Origin: an uncultured Dialister sp.
Lineage (GTDB): Bacteria; Bacillota; Negativicutes; Veillonellales; Dialisteraceae
Reading direction: 5' to 3'
DNA: 64,000 nucleotides
NCBI GenBank assembly: GCA_900543165.1
Contig: UQQQ01000002.1
Location: 62,001 to 126,000 of the forward strand
Part shown: positions 1 to 7,622 of the stretch, piece after piece
Numbering within the stretch: the stretch's first letter is position 1
Layout: every line of letters begins with the position of its first letter
Notes under the pieces: model-generated
Told to the model about the DNA's origin: nothing
The model's input: the letters and a program-made list of their open reading frames with translations, nothing else
The model's database searches: none
Translations under genes and position numbers: made by a program

Positions 1-48
1 AAAGTTGTTAAAAAATGAGTGACTAAGGATTAGGAGTGACTGGTAGCC

Positions 49-211
49 AGGGAAACACTGATTCAATCGTTGTCAGATTTTACTCTTGAATTTTTATACA
101 TGCCGAGGAATAGCCTGACGCGAATAGCGAGCTATTTAAGGAAGGCTATGACGAAGTCATGTATAAAAATTCTTGTGAAATCTGACTCTGCGATTTAATC
201 AGCGTTTCCCT
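49..211. repeat. R1 inverted-repeat element, long form (163 bp)
   Basis: The ends are near-perfect 21-bp inverted repeats: left arm 49-69 (begins AGGGAAACACTGATT), right arm 191-211 (ends ATCAGCGTTTCCCT). A second inverted pair lies inside (GAATTTTTATACATG near 88 and CATGTATAAAAATTC near 159), with an asymmetric core containing GCGAATAGCGAGCTATTTAAGG. Same architecture and length as the copies at 12689-12851 and 48891-49054. It has no coding capacity, so it resembles a MITE or a large REP/BIME-type unit. Confidence 0.85.
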
Positions 212-361
212 AGGGATTAGGGATTAGTGGCGCAAAGTGATTGGAGACTAAAAGACTAGGAGACATCAGACTCCCGTATCGACATTTCGAGCGAAGCGAG
301 AAATCTTTGTTATTCGCGGCTCAATGGTCGATGTGTGGAAACCCCAAACGGGAAGCCTGCC

Positions 362-410
362 ATCAAGAGGCCTTCGGGCATTGCCTTTATTTATACTCCA
401 CGGCGCTTAG
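362..410 (-). repeat. R2 spacer module, partial
   Basis: Read on the minus strand this contains the R2 signature AAGCGCCGTGGAGTATAAAT followed by GGCAATGCCCGAAGG. The same signature occurs at about 12641-12661, 27123-27141, 39058-39079 and 59697-59716. Confidence 0.6.
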
Positions 411-691
411 ATCCTTCGACTCAGTTCTCATATTTTAGATAAGCCATTATTTAAAATACGACGTTTTCTCCGCTCAGGATGACGAAATGCGCCGCCCCCC
501 TTTTGAACCTATAGAACTTGCTGGACCTCTTTCGCACGTCCCAAGGGTTAACCCAGAACCCTTTTAATGGTTTGTCATAAAACTTCCTAATATAATCATT
601 AATATCATAAATTTCATTTATTTTCTTAGCCGTGTTATATTCATGACAACATGAAATCACGTTGTGACAAGCACAAGAATGGAGTATCACT

Positions 692-2035
692 ATGGCTAAG
701 AAATCAGTGAAAATCACAGAAACGGTATTGCGCGATGGACAGCAGTCTCTGGCGGCGACCCGCATGCGCATCGTCGATATGCTGCCGATCCTTGAGAAAA
801 TGGACAGCATCGGCTACCATGCCATCGAAGCGTGGGGCGGGGCGACTTTTGACGTCTGCCTTCGTTTTCTGAATGAAGACCCATGGCAGCGGCTTCGTCT
901 TCTCAAAAAGAATCTCAAAACCCCGATCCAGATGCTGCTTCGCGGGCAGAACCTTCTCGGCTATCATCCCATGGCAGATGACGTTGTCCGTGAATTCATC
1001 ATGCGGTCCGTGGATAACGGCGTTTCCATCATACGTATCTTCGATGCACTGAATGATACGAGAAATCTGGAAACCGCCATGCGTGCAACCAAGGAAGCCG
1101 GCGCGCATGCCCAGGGCTGTATCGTCTACACCGTGAGTCCCTATCATAAAGACGAGGACTTTGTGAAGCTGGGGAAGGAACTCGTAGAAATGGGGGCTGA
1201 CTCCATCTGCATCAAAGATATGGCGGGACTCCTTCTCCCGTACAATGCTTACAAGCTCATTCAGGCACTGAAAAAAGAAATCCACATCCCCATCGAGCTT
1301 CACACCCATTTCACCTCAGCGCTGGGTGATATGACCTATCTCAAAGCCATCGAAGCCGGCGTCGACATCATCGACACCGCGATTTCGCCCTTCTCCTGTG
1401 CGTCCAGCCAGCCTTGCACCGAGTCCATCGTAGCAGCCCTCAAGGGGACAGACTACGATACCGGGCTGGATCTGGAACGACTGGGCGAAGTGGCGGATTA
1501 TTTCAAACGCGTCAAAAAAGACCTGGAAGAAGATTTCCATCTGAATACCAATATTTCCATTGACCCCAAGATCCTCTCTTCCCAGATCCCGGGCGGTATG
1601 CTGTCGAATCTTCTGAACCAGATGAAAGAAATGGGCGTCGCTGATGAATACGATGCGCTTCTCTCTGAAATGCCGCGTGTCAGAAAAGAACTCGGATACC
1701 CGCCGCTCGTCACCCCGACGAGCCAGATCGTCGGCACCATGGCTGTCATGAATGTCGTCCTCGGACGCTACAAGATGATTCCGCAGGAAGTCAGAAACCT
1801 TGTCGCGGGAAAGTATGGCCGTACGCCGGGGCCTATCGATCCGGAAGTGAAACGCCTTGCCATCGGAAATCAGGAGCCCATCACCTGCCGTCCGGCGGAT
1901 ATGATCCCGCCTGAGCTCGATACCTATCGGAAACGCCTCGCCGAAGACGGCTATCCGAATGCCTCCATGGAAGACCTCCTGAGCTACATCTCATTCCCTG
2001 AGGTCGCGAAAACATTCTTCGGACATAACAGATAA
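692..2035 (+). CDS. Oxaloacetate decarboxylase alpha / transcarboxylase 5S-type carboxyltransferase subunit, no biotin domain
   Basis: A 447-residue carboxyltransferase of the DRE-TIM (HMGL-like) superfamily. It should move a carboxyl group between oxaloacetate/pyruvate and biotin on a partner protein. The N-terminal barrel carries RDGQQS (Arg14-Asp15), the catalytic-lysine segment IKDMAG (Lys175) and the metal motif HTH (His204, His206). The C-terminal half has the PYC_OADA signature IPGGMLSN. There is no C-terminal Ala/Pro linker or MKM biotinylation motif, so the biotin carrier must be another polypeptide, and no beta/gamma/delta subunit is adjacent. Close resemblance to the Propionibacterium 5S subunit (recalled, not searched) leaves three roles open: Na+-pump OadA, transcarboxylase 5S or PycB. 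The start is ATG 692, preceded by TGGAG. Confidence 0.85.
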   Translation: MAKKSVKITETVLRDGQQSLAATRMRIVDMLPILEKMDSIGYHAIEAWGGATFDVCLRFLNEDPWQRLRLLKKNLKTPIQMLLRGQNLLGYHPMADDVVREFIMRSVDNGVSIIRIFDALNDTRNLETAMRATKEAGAHAQGCIVYTVSPYHKDEDFVKLGKELVEMGADSICIKDMAGLLLPYNAYKLIQALKKEIHIPIELHTHFTSALGDMTYLKAIEAGVDIIDTAISPFSCASSQPCTESIVAALKGTDYDTGLDLERLGEVADYFKRVKKDLEEDFHLNTNISIDPKILSSQIPGGMLSNLLNQMKEMGVADEYDALLSEMPRVRKELGYPPLVTPTSQIVGTMAVMNVVLGRYKMIPQEVRNLVAGKYGRTPGPIDPEVKRLAIGNQEPITCRPADMIPPELDTYRKRLAEDGYPNASMEDLLSYISFPEVAKTFFGHNR

Positions 2036-2037
2036 TA

Positions 2038-2083
2038 GAAAGCGATGTTACCACTGATTCACAGACGTGGTAACATCGCTTTC
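2038..2083 (+). terminator. Strong hairpin after the carboxyltransferase gene
   Basis: Perfect 17-bp arms (GAAAGCGATGTTACCAC at 2038-2054 and its complement at 2067-2083) begin 2 bp after the stop codon. No T-run follows, so it may terminate weakly or protect the mRNA 3' end. Confidence 0.55.
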
Positions 2084-2704
2084 GGGTTCAGCGTTAGCCC
2101 ATGGGGTGTGCCGTTTATTGCTTGTTTGCGAAAGAGGTTTAGCAGGTTCTATAGGTTCAAAGGGGGCGGCGCATTTCGTTATACTGAGCGGAGAAAAACG
2201 TCGTATGTTTGAGAGTACCGCCTTCTCCGCATCAAAGCCTTCCCGGCGTGGAGAAGGTGGCGAGCGAAGCGAGCCGGATAGGGTTCCAGCGAGATGAAAG
2301 ACAGATGAGGAAAGCGGAGAAGTTCGCGGCACATGTGGGGAAAGCGTGAGTCTCTCGCCGCGAATAACAAAGATTTCTCGCTTCGCTCGAAATGATGATA
2401 CGGGAGTCTGATGTCACACTGAAAGAGCTCATCGTGAATACCCAGTACAACTGCCGCGCGACAGGCTTCTGGAAGACGAACAGTGTGAAATATAATTTCC
2501 TCCTCATCGCGCATGAGCATCTATTTGTTTTTAGAAAATTGGATATGTTGGTAAACGGTATTCCTGTGATGTGAAGCGCCTCAAAAGCCCCCGTCGATGA
2601 TGTCGATGGGGGCTTTTCAAATGCATATATTAGGTAAGAATGATGATGTGGCAGTGCATGAAAATGCATGTAAAATCGTATCCTGCGATTGAATCAGCGT
2701 TTCC
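2084..2704. other. Intergenic mosaic of repeat modules, no gene
   Basis: Contains the head of an R2 block (TTAGCCCATGGGG near 2092), a GGTTCTATAGGTTC unit (about 2146), a segment shared with 457-525 in inverse orientation (about 2160-2210), the R4 block (2265-2412), and a hairpin with arms AAGCCCCC / GGGGGCTTTT at 2586-2617 that could terminate transcription. A half R1 element closes the region. Open frames here read through the repeats on both strands and are not convincing genes. Confidence 0.6.
2265..2412 (+). repeat. R4 repeat block
   Basis: About 100 bp from GGATAGGG through GACAGATGAGGAAAGCGG, CGCGGCACATGTGG and CTCGCCGCGAATAAC recur in inverse orientation at 55724-55815. Its right part, with TTTCTCGCTTCGCTCGAAAT and GATACGGGAGTCTGATGTC, recurs inverted at 262-320. 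Confidence 0.7.
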
Positions 2705-2706
2705 TT
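2686..2706. repeat. R1 element, right half only
   Basis: One 21-bp R1 arm (CGATTGAATCAGCGTTTCC plus TT) without its partner. Its terminal TTAA supplies the stop codon of the minus-strand fabK gene (TTA at 2705-2707). Confidence 0.75.
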
Positions 2707-3655
2707 AAATCAATTTCGGCGCCGCGGCGAGTCTTCTTTCTGCTTCGCTCACGAGCTCTTCCACGATTTCCTGTACGGGCTGGATTTTCGTGAGGTGGGT
2801 GAGGGACATGCCGGCTAAGACGAAGCCGTTCTCTGTGTCACCGTCGATGACGGCTTTGCGGTTCGTTCCGGCGGCGAGGGCGGTGAGTTCGGACTGCGGA
2901 GCACCGCTGTATTCGAGCTTCAGGTATTTTTCAGAGAATGGATTTCTAAGGCCGCGGACAGTGTCTCGGGTGGTGAAGCCCGTCACGACGGAGTCGGTAT
3001 CGGCGGCATCGATGATGGCCTGTTTGGCGTTTGGATGGAGGCGGCATTCTTCGGAGAGAAGGAAACGGGTGCCCATCTGTACGCCGGAAGCGCCCATGAG
3101 GAGGGCTGCGGCGATGGCGCGTCCGTCTACGATGCCGCCGGCTGCGACGACCGGGATCTCAATCTCGGGGAGGACGTTTTCGAGAAGAGCCATGAGAGTG
3201 ATCTTGCCGTCATGACCGCCGGCTTCCATGCCTTCGACGACGAGGGCATCAGCGCCTGCGTCCTGTACGCGGTGGGCGAGCTTGACATTCGGTACGACGG
3301 GGATGCATTTTACACCGGCATGGTGGAACGGGTCGAAGTAGGGGACAGGGTTCCCGGCGCCAATGGTGACAAAGGCGACTTTCTCATCGCAGATGAGTTG
3401 CGCGACATCATCTTTGTTCGGCATCTGCAGCATGAGGTTCACGCCGAAGCATTTGCCCGGACCTAAGATGTCCTTCGCCTGACGGATGTGGTCACGGATC
3501 TCATCGACAGAGAATCCGCCGCTTCCGATGACGCCGGCGCATCCGGCATGATTCATGGCGGCGGCGAGGACACCGTCAGAAATATAGGCCATGCCGCCCT
3601 GAATGATCGGGTAGTCGATGCCTAAAAGTTTTGTGATTTTTGTATTCCAGGACAT
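2705..3655 (-). CDS. fabK: Enoyl-ACP reductase II, FMN-dependent
   Basis: A 316-residue TIM-barrel flavoprotein of the FabK / nitronate monooxygenase superfamily. In type II fatty-acid synthesis FabK reduces trans-2-enoyl-ACP using FMN and NAD(P)H in the cytosol. Family landmarks are present: YPIIQGGMAY near the N-terminus, GAGNP (about 99-103), EGMEAGGHDGK with the FabK-type histidine (His148), and AAGGI followed by MGTRF for flavin-phosphate binding. The start is the ATG at 3655-3653, preceded by AAAGGAG; a longer reading frame upstream lacks such a site. It is the only minus-strand gene here and stands alone, without other fab genes. Its stop codon lies in a half R1 repeat. A nitronate monooxygenase is the alternative, but the EGMEAGGH block favours FabK. 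Confidence 0.85.
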   Translation of the reverse strand: MSWNTKITKLLGIDYPIIQGGMAYISDGVLAAAMNHAGCAGVIGSGGFSVDEIRDHIRQAKDILGPGKCFGVNLMLQMPNKDDVAQLICDEKVAFVTIGAGNPVPYFDPFHHAGVKCIPVVPNVKLAHRVQDAGADALVVEGMEAGGHDGKITLMALLENVLPEIEIPVVAAGGIVDGRAIAAALLMGASGVQMGTRFLLSEECRLHPNAKQAIIDAADTDSVVTGFTTRDTVRGLRNPFSEKYLKLEYSGAPQSELTALAAGTNRKAVIDGDTENGFVLAGMSLTHLTKIQPVQEIVEELVSEAERRLAAAPKLI

Positions 3656-3782
3656 AGGAGTGCTCCTTTCGTGGGAATGCGGATTGCATCTAAGAAGAAT
3701 AGAATCGTGGACGTGATCAGGGAATAGGTTTGAATCACCAGTCACAACTAACATATTCATGTATTTCATTCTGTCTATGCAT

Positions 3783-3788
3783 ATTATA
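3783..3788 (-). promoter_or_regulatory. Possible fabK -10 box
   Basis: TATAAT on the minus strand, about 128 bp upstream of the fabK start. No clear -35 at the normal spacing, so support is partial. Confidence 0.35.
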
Positions 3789-3829
3789 GCCTTTTCTTTC
3801 TAACAATGGAATGTAGAAACGGTAAATTC

Positions 3830-4135
3830 TTTCAAAAAAGTCATCGAAATGAAAAGGTCGATGCGTTTTTGGAAAGAAAGGAAGAAAATCAGGCTGAACG
3901 GGTTTGGAAAGCGGGGCGGCTTCCTTGGAAATGGGATAGTGAGATGCACCGGTCGCAGTCTTCGCTGACGGTGACAGTACAGCGGACGAGAGCCTTCGAT
4001 GCATACCCCGAACCATCATGCCTTATCGCGGTGCGATCAGCGAAAGCCGATGGGGGATGAGTTCCGCAGCTTCCCACCCTGACAAAGTGCCGGAGCCATT
4101 CTTGAATTTATTTTACACTCTTTTTGCTTAAAAGA
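3830..4135. other. Non-repetitive intergenic DNA with possible RNA structure
   Basis: No gene is recognised between the divergent fabK and gap genes. Unlike other spacers this stretch is not built from the R1-R4 modules. It contains several short hairpins, for example ATCGC/GCGAT around 4027-4039 and the perfect pair ACTCTTTT/AAAAGAGT around 4117-4136. It could be a long leader or a small RNA gene, but it matches no RNA family I can recognise. Confidence 0.3.
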
Positions 4136-4166
4136 GTATACTTAAATAGAAATCTTACAAGAGATA

Positions 4167-4195
4167 TTGTAGTATTAAAGCCAGCGTGATATACT
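4167..4195 (+). promoter_or_regulatory. Promoter of the gap-pgk-tpiA operon
   Basis: TTGTAG (4167-4172), 17-bp spacer, TATACT (4190-4195). It implies a leader of about 200 nt before gap. That leader contains a TGCGGG...CCCGCA pairing (about 4279-4318) and a CTGCTT/AAGCAG hairpin at about 4368-4382, just before the ribosome binding site. Confidence 0.6.
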
Positions 4196-4407
4196 GTAGT
4201 CGTAATGTTTCGCCCGATTTCCTCTGTATGAAGCAGGGAAAATGGAAGCGGGCGGGAGGTTTTGTATCGGTTTTACAGTGCGGGTGGTTCGAAAGAAGAT
4301 ATCCCATCGAGCCCGCATGTTTTAGGCTGTCGCTCAAGGGGTTTCTCTGCGCGGCGCCTCAGAAGAGCTGCTTCAAAAGCAGGTTCAGTTACAGGAGGGT
4401 ATATAAG

Positions 4408-5415
4408 ATGACAAAGATCGGTATCAATGGTTTTGGCAGAATTGGCAGACTGGTATTCCGCGGACTTCTGGATAGAGATGATCTGGAAGTGGTCGCTATC
4501 AATAACCCGAGCGGCGTGGAAACTGCAGAGTATCTTCTGAAATACGATACTGTCCATGGCCGACTTGGCAAGGACGTCAAGATCGATGGCGATGATCTCA
4601 TCATTGACGGCAAGAGAGTCCATGTCTTCTCTGACCGCGATCCGGAACATCTGGACTGGAGCAAGTACGGTGTCGAAATCGTTGTCGAATCTACCGGCAA
4701 GCTGAAAGATAAAGAAAGTGCCGGCAAGCACATCAAAGGCACTGTGAAGAAGGTCATCATCACTGCGCCGGGCAAAGATGATGATGCGACCATCGTGATG
4801 GGCGTCAATGAAGACACCTACAATCCGGAAACAGACAACATCATTTCCAATGCCTCCTGCACCACGAACTGCCTTGCTCCGGTGGTCAAAGTGCTGAATG
4901 AAAAATTCCACATCGTTCGCGGCCTGATGACCACGGTTCATTCCTACACGAATGACCAGGCAATCCTGGAAAAGGCACACAAGAAGGATGCCAGACGCGG
5001 CAGAGCGGCAGCGGAAAACATCATCCCGACTTCCACGGGCGCAGCCAAAGCCATCGGCATCGTCATTCCGGAACTCAAGGGCAAGCTGAATGGCCTCGCG
5101 ATCCGTGTACCGACCCCGGATGTATCTCTGGTTGACCTTGTCGCTGAGATCGAAAAGCCGGCTACGAAGGAAGAAATCAATGCAGCACTGAAGGAAGCTG
5201 CAGAAGGCGAACTGAAAGGCATCCTCGCATACACCGATGAACCGCTCGTTTCTTCCGATTTCAAGACCACCGATGTCAGCTCCACCGTTGACAGCCTGCT
5301 CACCATGGTCATGGAAGGAAATCTGGTCAAAGTCATTGCCTGGTATGATAACGAATGGGGCTACTCCATGAGAATCATCGACCTCGTCAAATTCGTCGCA
5401 TCGAAAGGACTGTAA
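4408..5415 (+). CDS. gap: Glyceraldehyde-3-phosphate dehydrogenase
   Basis: A 335-residue phosphorylating GAPDH that converts glyceraldehyde-3-phosphate to 1,3-bisphosphoglycerate in glycolysis. The Rossmann fingerprint NGFGRIGR is at residues 7-14, the catalytic motif SNASCTTNC places the nucleophile at Cys151, and its partner is His178 in TTVHSYTND. The start is ATG 4408 with AGGAGG at 4393-4398; upstream in-frame starts lack a site. The residue matching the NAD-selecting aspartate (Asp32 in the Bacillus stearothermophilus enzyme) is Asn33 here (AINNPSG), which may relax or change cofactor preference. First gene of a gap-pgk-tpiA operon; pgk starts 2 bp after its stop. Confidence 0.96.
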   Translation: MTKIGINGFGRIGRLVFRGLLDRDDLEVVAINNPSGVETAEYLLKYDTVHGRLGKDVKIDGDDLIIDGKRVHVFSDRDPEHLDWSKYGVEIVVESTGKLKDKESAGKHIKGTVKKVIITAPGKDDDATIVMGVNEDTYNPETDNIISNASCTTNCLAPVVKVLNEKFHIVRGLMTTVHSYTNDQAILEKAHKKDARRGRAAAENIIPTSTGAAKAIGIVIPELKGKLNGLAIRVPTPDVSLVDLVAEIEKPATKEEINAALKEAAEGELKGILAYTDEPLVSSDFKTTDVSSTVDSLLTMVMEGNLVKVIAWYDNEWGYSMRIIDLVKFVASKGL

Positions 5416-5417
5416 GA

Positions 5418-6605
5418 ATGAACAAGCAGACCATTTATGATTTGAAACCGGAAGGCAAGACCGTCTATATCCGTGTGGACTACAATGTGCCGCATGACAA
5501 GGAAGGCCATATCACAGACGATCGCCGCATCGTAGCGACGCTGCCGACGCTGCGCTACCTCTTGGATCATGGCGCTGCGCTCGTCATTGCGAGCCATATG
5601 GGCCGTCCGAAGGGCGAAGTGAAGCCGGATCTGTCTCTTGCGCCGGTCTCCAAGCGCCTTGCTGAACTGCTGCACATGGATGTGAAATTCGCCTCTGACT
5701 GCATCGGCGAAGAAGCAAAGGAGAAGAAAGCGGCTCTCGCACCGGGCGAAGTCCTGCTCCTTGAAAACCTTCGTTTTCACAAAGAAGAAGAAAAGAATGA
5801 TCCGGCCTTTGCGAAAGCCCTGGTCGAAGGCTGCGACCTCGCGGTCAATGACGCATTCGGCGTATCGCACAGAAGCCACGCATCCATTGCCGGTGTCGGC
5901 AAGCTGATGCCGATGGTATCCGGACTGCTTCTGAAGAAAGAAATCGATTTCCTTGACGGCGTGATCGAAAAGCCGGAGCGTCCGTTCGCTGCCATCATCG
6001 GCGGCGCGAAGATCAGCGACAAGATCCAGGTCATCGCGAACCTGATGGAAAAAGCCGATGTCATCCTGATCGGCGGCGGTATGGCGAATACCTTCGTTGC
6101 AGCTGAAGGCTACGATATGGGCAAATCCCTGCAGGATAAGGATCGCTTCGACCTCGCCAGAAATCTTATGAAGAAAGCCCATGATATGGGCAGCGAAATC
6201 ATGTTGCCGGTCGATTTCATGGCAGGCGATGCGTTCGCAGAAGATGCGAATACGAAAGTCCTCTCCAAAGAAGAATTCCAGGACCCATGGATGGTGCTCG
6301 ATATCGGACCAAAGACCATCGAGCTCTATGTGGAAACTTTGAAGAAGATGAAGACCGTCGTCTGGAATGGGCCGATGGGCGTCTTTGAAATGGAACCCTT
6401 CTCGAAAGGCACCTTTACCATCGCCAAAGCGATGGCCGACCTCGATGCGACCACCGTCATCGGCGGCGGTGAATCGGCGTCTGTCGTCGATGAGCTGGGG
6501 CTCGGAGACAAATTTTCCCATGTCTCCACCGGCGGCGGCGCATCCTTGGAAATGCTCGAAGGCATGGTCCTTCCGGGCGTAGCCATCCTGGCGGATAAGG
6601 AGTGA
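5418..6605 (+). CDS. pgk: Phosphoglycerate kinase
   Basis: A 395-residue monomeric kinase making ATP and 3-phosphoglycerate from 1,3-bisphosphoglycerate. Substrate-binding motifs VDYNVP and SHMGRP (about residues 60-65) are in the N-terminal lobe; the C-terminal nucleotide lobe has GGAKISDK, NGPMGVFE and the GGGESASV / STGGGASLE loops. Length is typical. The start is ATG 5418, 2 bp after the gap stop, with an AAAGGA site inside the end of gap, so the two are probably translationally coupled. The end overlaps the region where tpiA starts. Confidence 0.96.
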   Translation: MNKQTIYDLKPEGKTVYIRVDYNVPHDKEGHITDDRRIVATLPTLRYLLDHGAALVIASHMGRPKGEVKPDLSLAPVSKRLAELLHMDVKFASDCIGEEAKEKKAALAPGEVLLLENLRFHKEEEKNDPAFAKALVEGCDLAVNDAFGVSHRSHASIAGVGKLMPMVSGLLLKKEIDFLDGVIEKPERPFAAIIGGAKISDKIQVIANLMEKADVILIGGGMANTFVAAEGYDMGKSLQDKDRFDLARNLMKKAHDMGSEIMLPVDFMAGDAFAEDANTKVLSKEEFQDPWMVLDIGPKTIELYVETLKKMKTVVWNGPMGVFEMEPFSKGTFTIAKAMADLDATTVIGGGESASVVDELGLGDKFSHVSTGGGASLEMLEGMVLPGVAILADKE

Positions 6606-6610
6606 TCCCT

Positions 6611-7363
6611 GTGAGACAGATCCTTATCGCAGGAAACTGGAAAATGAACTGCACGGTCGAAGAGGCGGAGGCCTTCTTCAAGCATTTCAAGATGCAGAAG
6701 AAAGAGGGCGTGGAAATGCTCATCTGCCCGCCTTTCACCGACCTTCCGCTGACGAATTTCTTCCTCGCGCGTACCTCGATCCATTGGGGCGCGCAGAACG
6801 TATACCCGGAAGAAAAAGGCGCTTTTACCGGAGAAATTTCTCCGGCTATGCTGAAAGGGCTCGGCTGCAGCTATGTCATCTGCGGTCACTCTGAACGCCG
6901 TGAGATCCTGGGCGAGAGTGATGAATTCATCGCGCGCAAGGTGAAGGCCGTCAAGGAACATGGCATGACACCGATTCTTTGCGTCGGCGAAACAGCAGAA
7001 GAGAGAAAGAATGGGCAGACCGAGGAACGCATCGGTTCGGAAATCCGCACCGCGCTTTTTGACATCGATAAAAAGGATGTCGGCTCTTTGGTCATCGCCT
7101 ATGAACCCATCTGGGCCATCGGCACCGGAGTGGCTGCGACGGCCGAAGATGCGGAAGCTGTCTGTGCCTTTATCCGCGAGACCGTGAAGGACATCGCCGG
7201 CAAGAAAGCCGCCTCCGATATCCGCATCCTCTACGGCGGCTCCGTCAAGAGTGAAAATATCGCTGACTTCCTCAAAGAGAAAGACATCGATGGAGCGCTC
7301 ATCGGCGGCGCGAGCCTCAAACCCGAGGATTTCCTCAGCATTTATGAAAAGTCTGGAAAATAA
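6611..7363 (+). CDS. tpiA: Triosephosphate isomerase
   Basis: A 250-residue TIM barrel interconverting dihydroxyacetone phosphate and glyceraldehyde-3-phosphate. Visible active-site parts: AGNWKMN (catalytic lysine), CGHSERR (electrophilic histidine), YEPIWAIGTG (catalytic glutamate, loop 6) and LYGGSVK phosphate-binding loop. The start chosen is GTG 6611, which has AAGGAG at 6597-6602 and matches the usual N-terminus; GTG 6602 would sit on the ribosome binding site. No phosphoglycerate mutase follows, unlike many Firmicute glycolytic operons. Confidence 0.95.
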   Translation: MRQILIAGNWKMNCTVEEAEAFFKHFKMQKKEGVEMLICPPFTDLPLTNFFLARTSIHWGAQNVYPEEKGAFTGEISPAMLKGLGCSYVICGHSERREILGESDEFIARKVKAVKEHGMTPILCVGETAEERKNGQTEERIGSEIRTALFDIDKKDVGSLVIAYEPIWAIGTGVAATAEDAEAVCAFIRETVKDIAGKKAASDIRILYGGSVKSENIADFLKEKDIDGALIGGASLKPEDFLSIYEKSGK

Positions 7364-7533
7364 GAGAAACAGGGGAGCGGGTTCTACAGGTTCGATGGTT
7401 CTAAAGGGAGTCGCTCTCATTGATAGAAAGCTTCGCGGCGCTTCCTTATATCTTGCGCTGCCCTCCCGCTGAACCCATTGAACCTGTTGAACCTTTTATA
7501 CCTATGAGATTTCCGGTTTCATGAACTATACAT
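7364..7533. other. Intergenic repeat-derived spacer between tpiA and eno
   Basis: Contains opposed GGTTC and GAACC units (GGTTCTACAGGTTC near 7380; TGAACC units near 7470-7492) flanking a GCGGCGC core, so the spacer could fold back on itself. No promoter for eno is evident; eno may depend on readthrough from tpiA. Confidence 0.5.
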
Positions 7534-7593
7534 AAGGAAACGCTGATTCAATCGCAGAGCCAAGTCGGATAACGATTGAATCAGTGTTTCCTT
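7534..7593. repeat. R1 element, short form (60 bp)
   Basis: Left arm 7534-7554 and right arm 7573-7593 are complementary at 20 of 21 positions, separated by 18 bp. The internal core of the long form is missing. It ends 29 bp before the eno start codon, so it would form a stem in an mRNA read through from tpiA. Confidence 0.85.
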
Positions 7594-7622
7594 AAAACGC
7601 AAAAACCAAAGGAGTAAGAACA

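Larger units (their letters stand above)
1..691. other. Intergenic mosaic of repeat modules, no gene
   Basis: No gene is visible before the carboxyltransferase. The order is: a reverse-oriented AGTCACC/CTAATCC tail (about 18-48), the long R1 element (49-211), another reverse tail (about 212-246), a reverse R4 block with CGAGCGAAGCGAG (about 262-330), a reverse R2 block (about 362-410), and a reverse block at about 457-525 that recurs near 2140-2210 and 63870-63930. The last 150 bp are A+T-rich and should hold the promoter of the next gene; a TATAAT occurs at 591-596 but has no well-spaced -35 box. Short open frames here are chance readings of the repeats. Confidence 0.7.

Noticed and set aside
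49..211. Complete insertion sequence
   Set aside because: Only 163 bp with no transposase frame; at most a non-autonomous element.
241..438. Short frame reading HFERSEKSLLFAA
   Set aside because: This is a translation of the R4 repeat (CGAGCGAAGCGAG) and reappears wherever the repeat occurs; it is a spurious peptide, not a gene.
3735..4019. Minus-strand 94-codon frame upstream of gap
   Set aside because: No ribosome binding site, unusual composition, and it overlaps the fabK promoter region; more likely non-coding.
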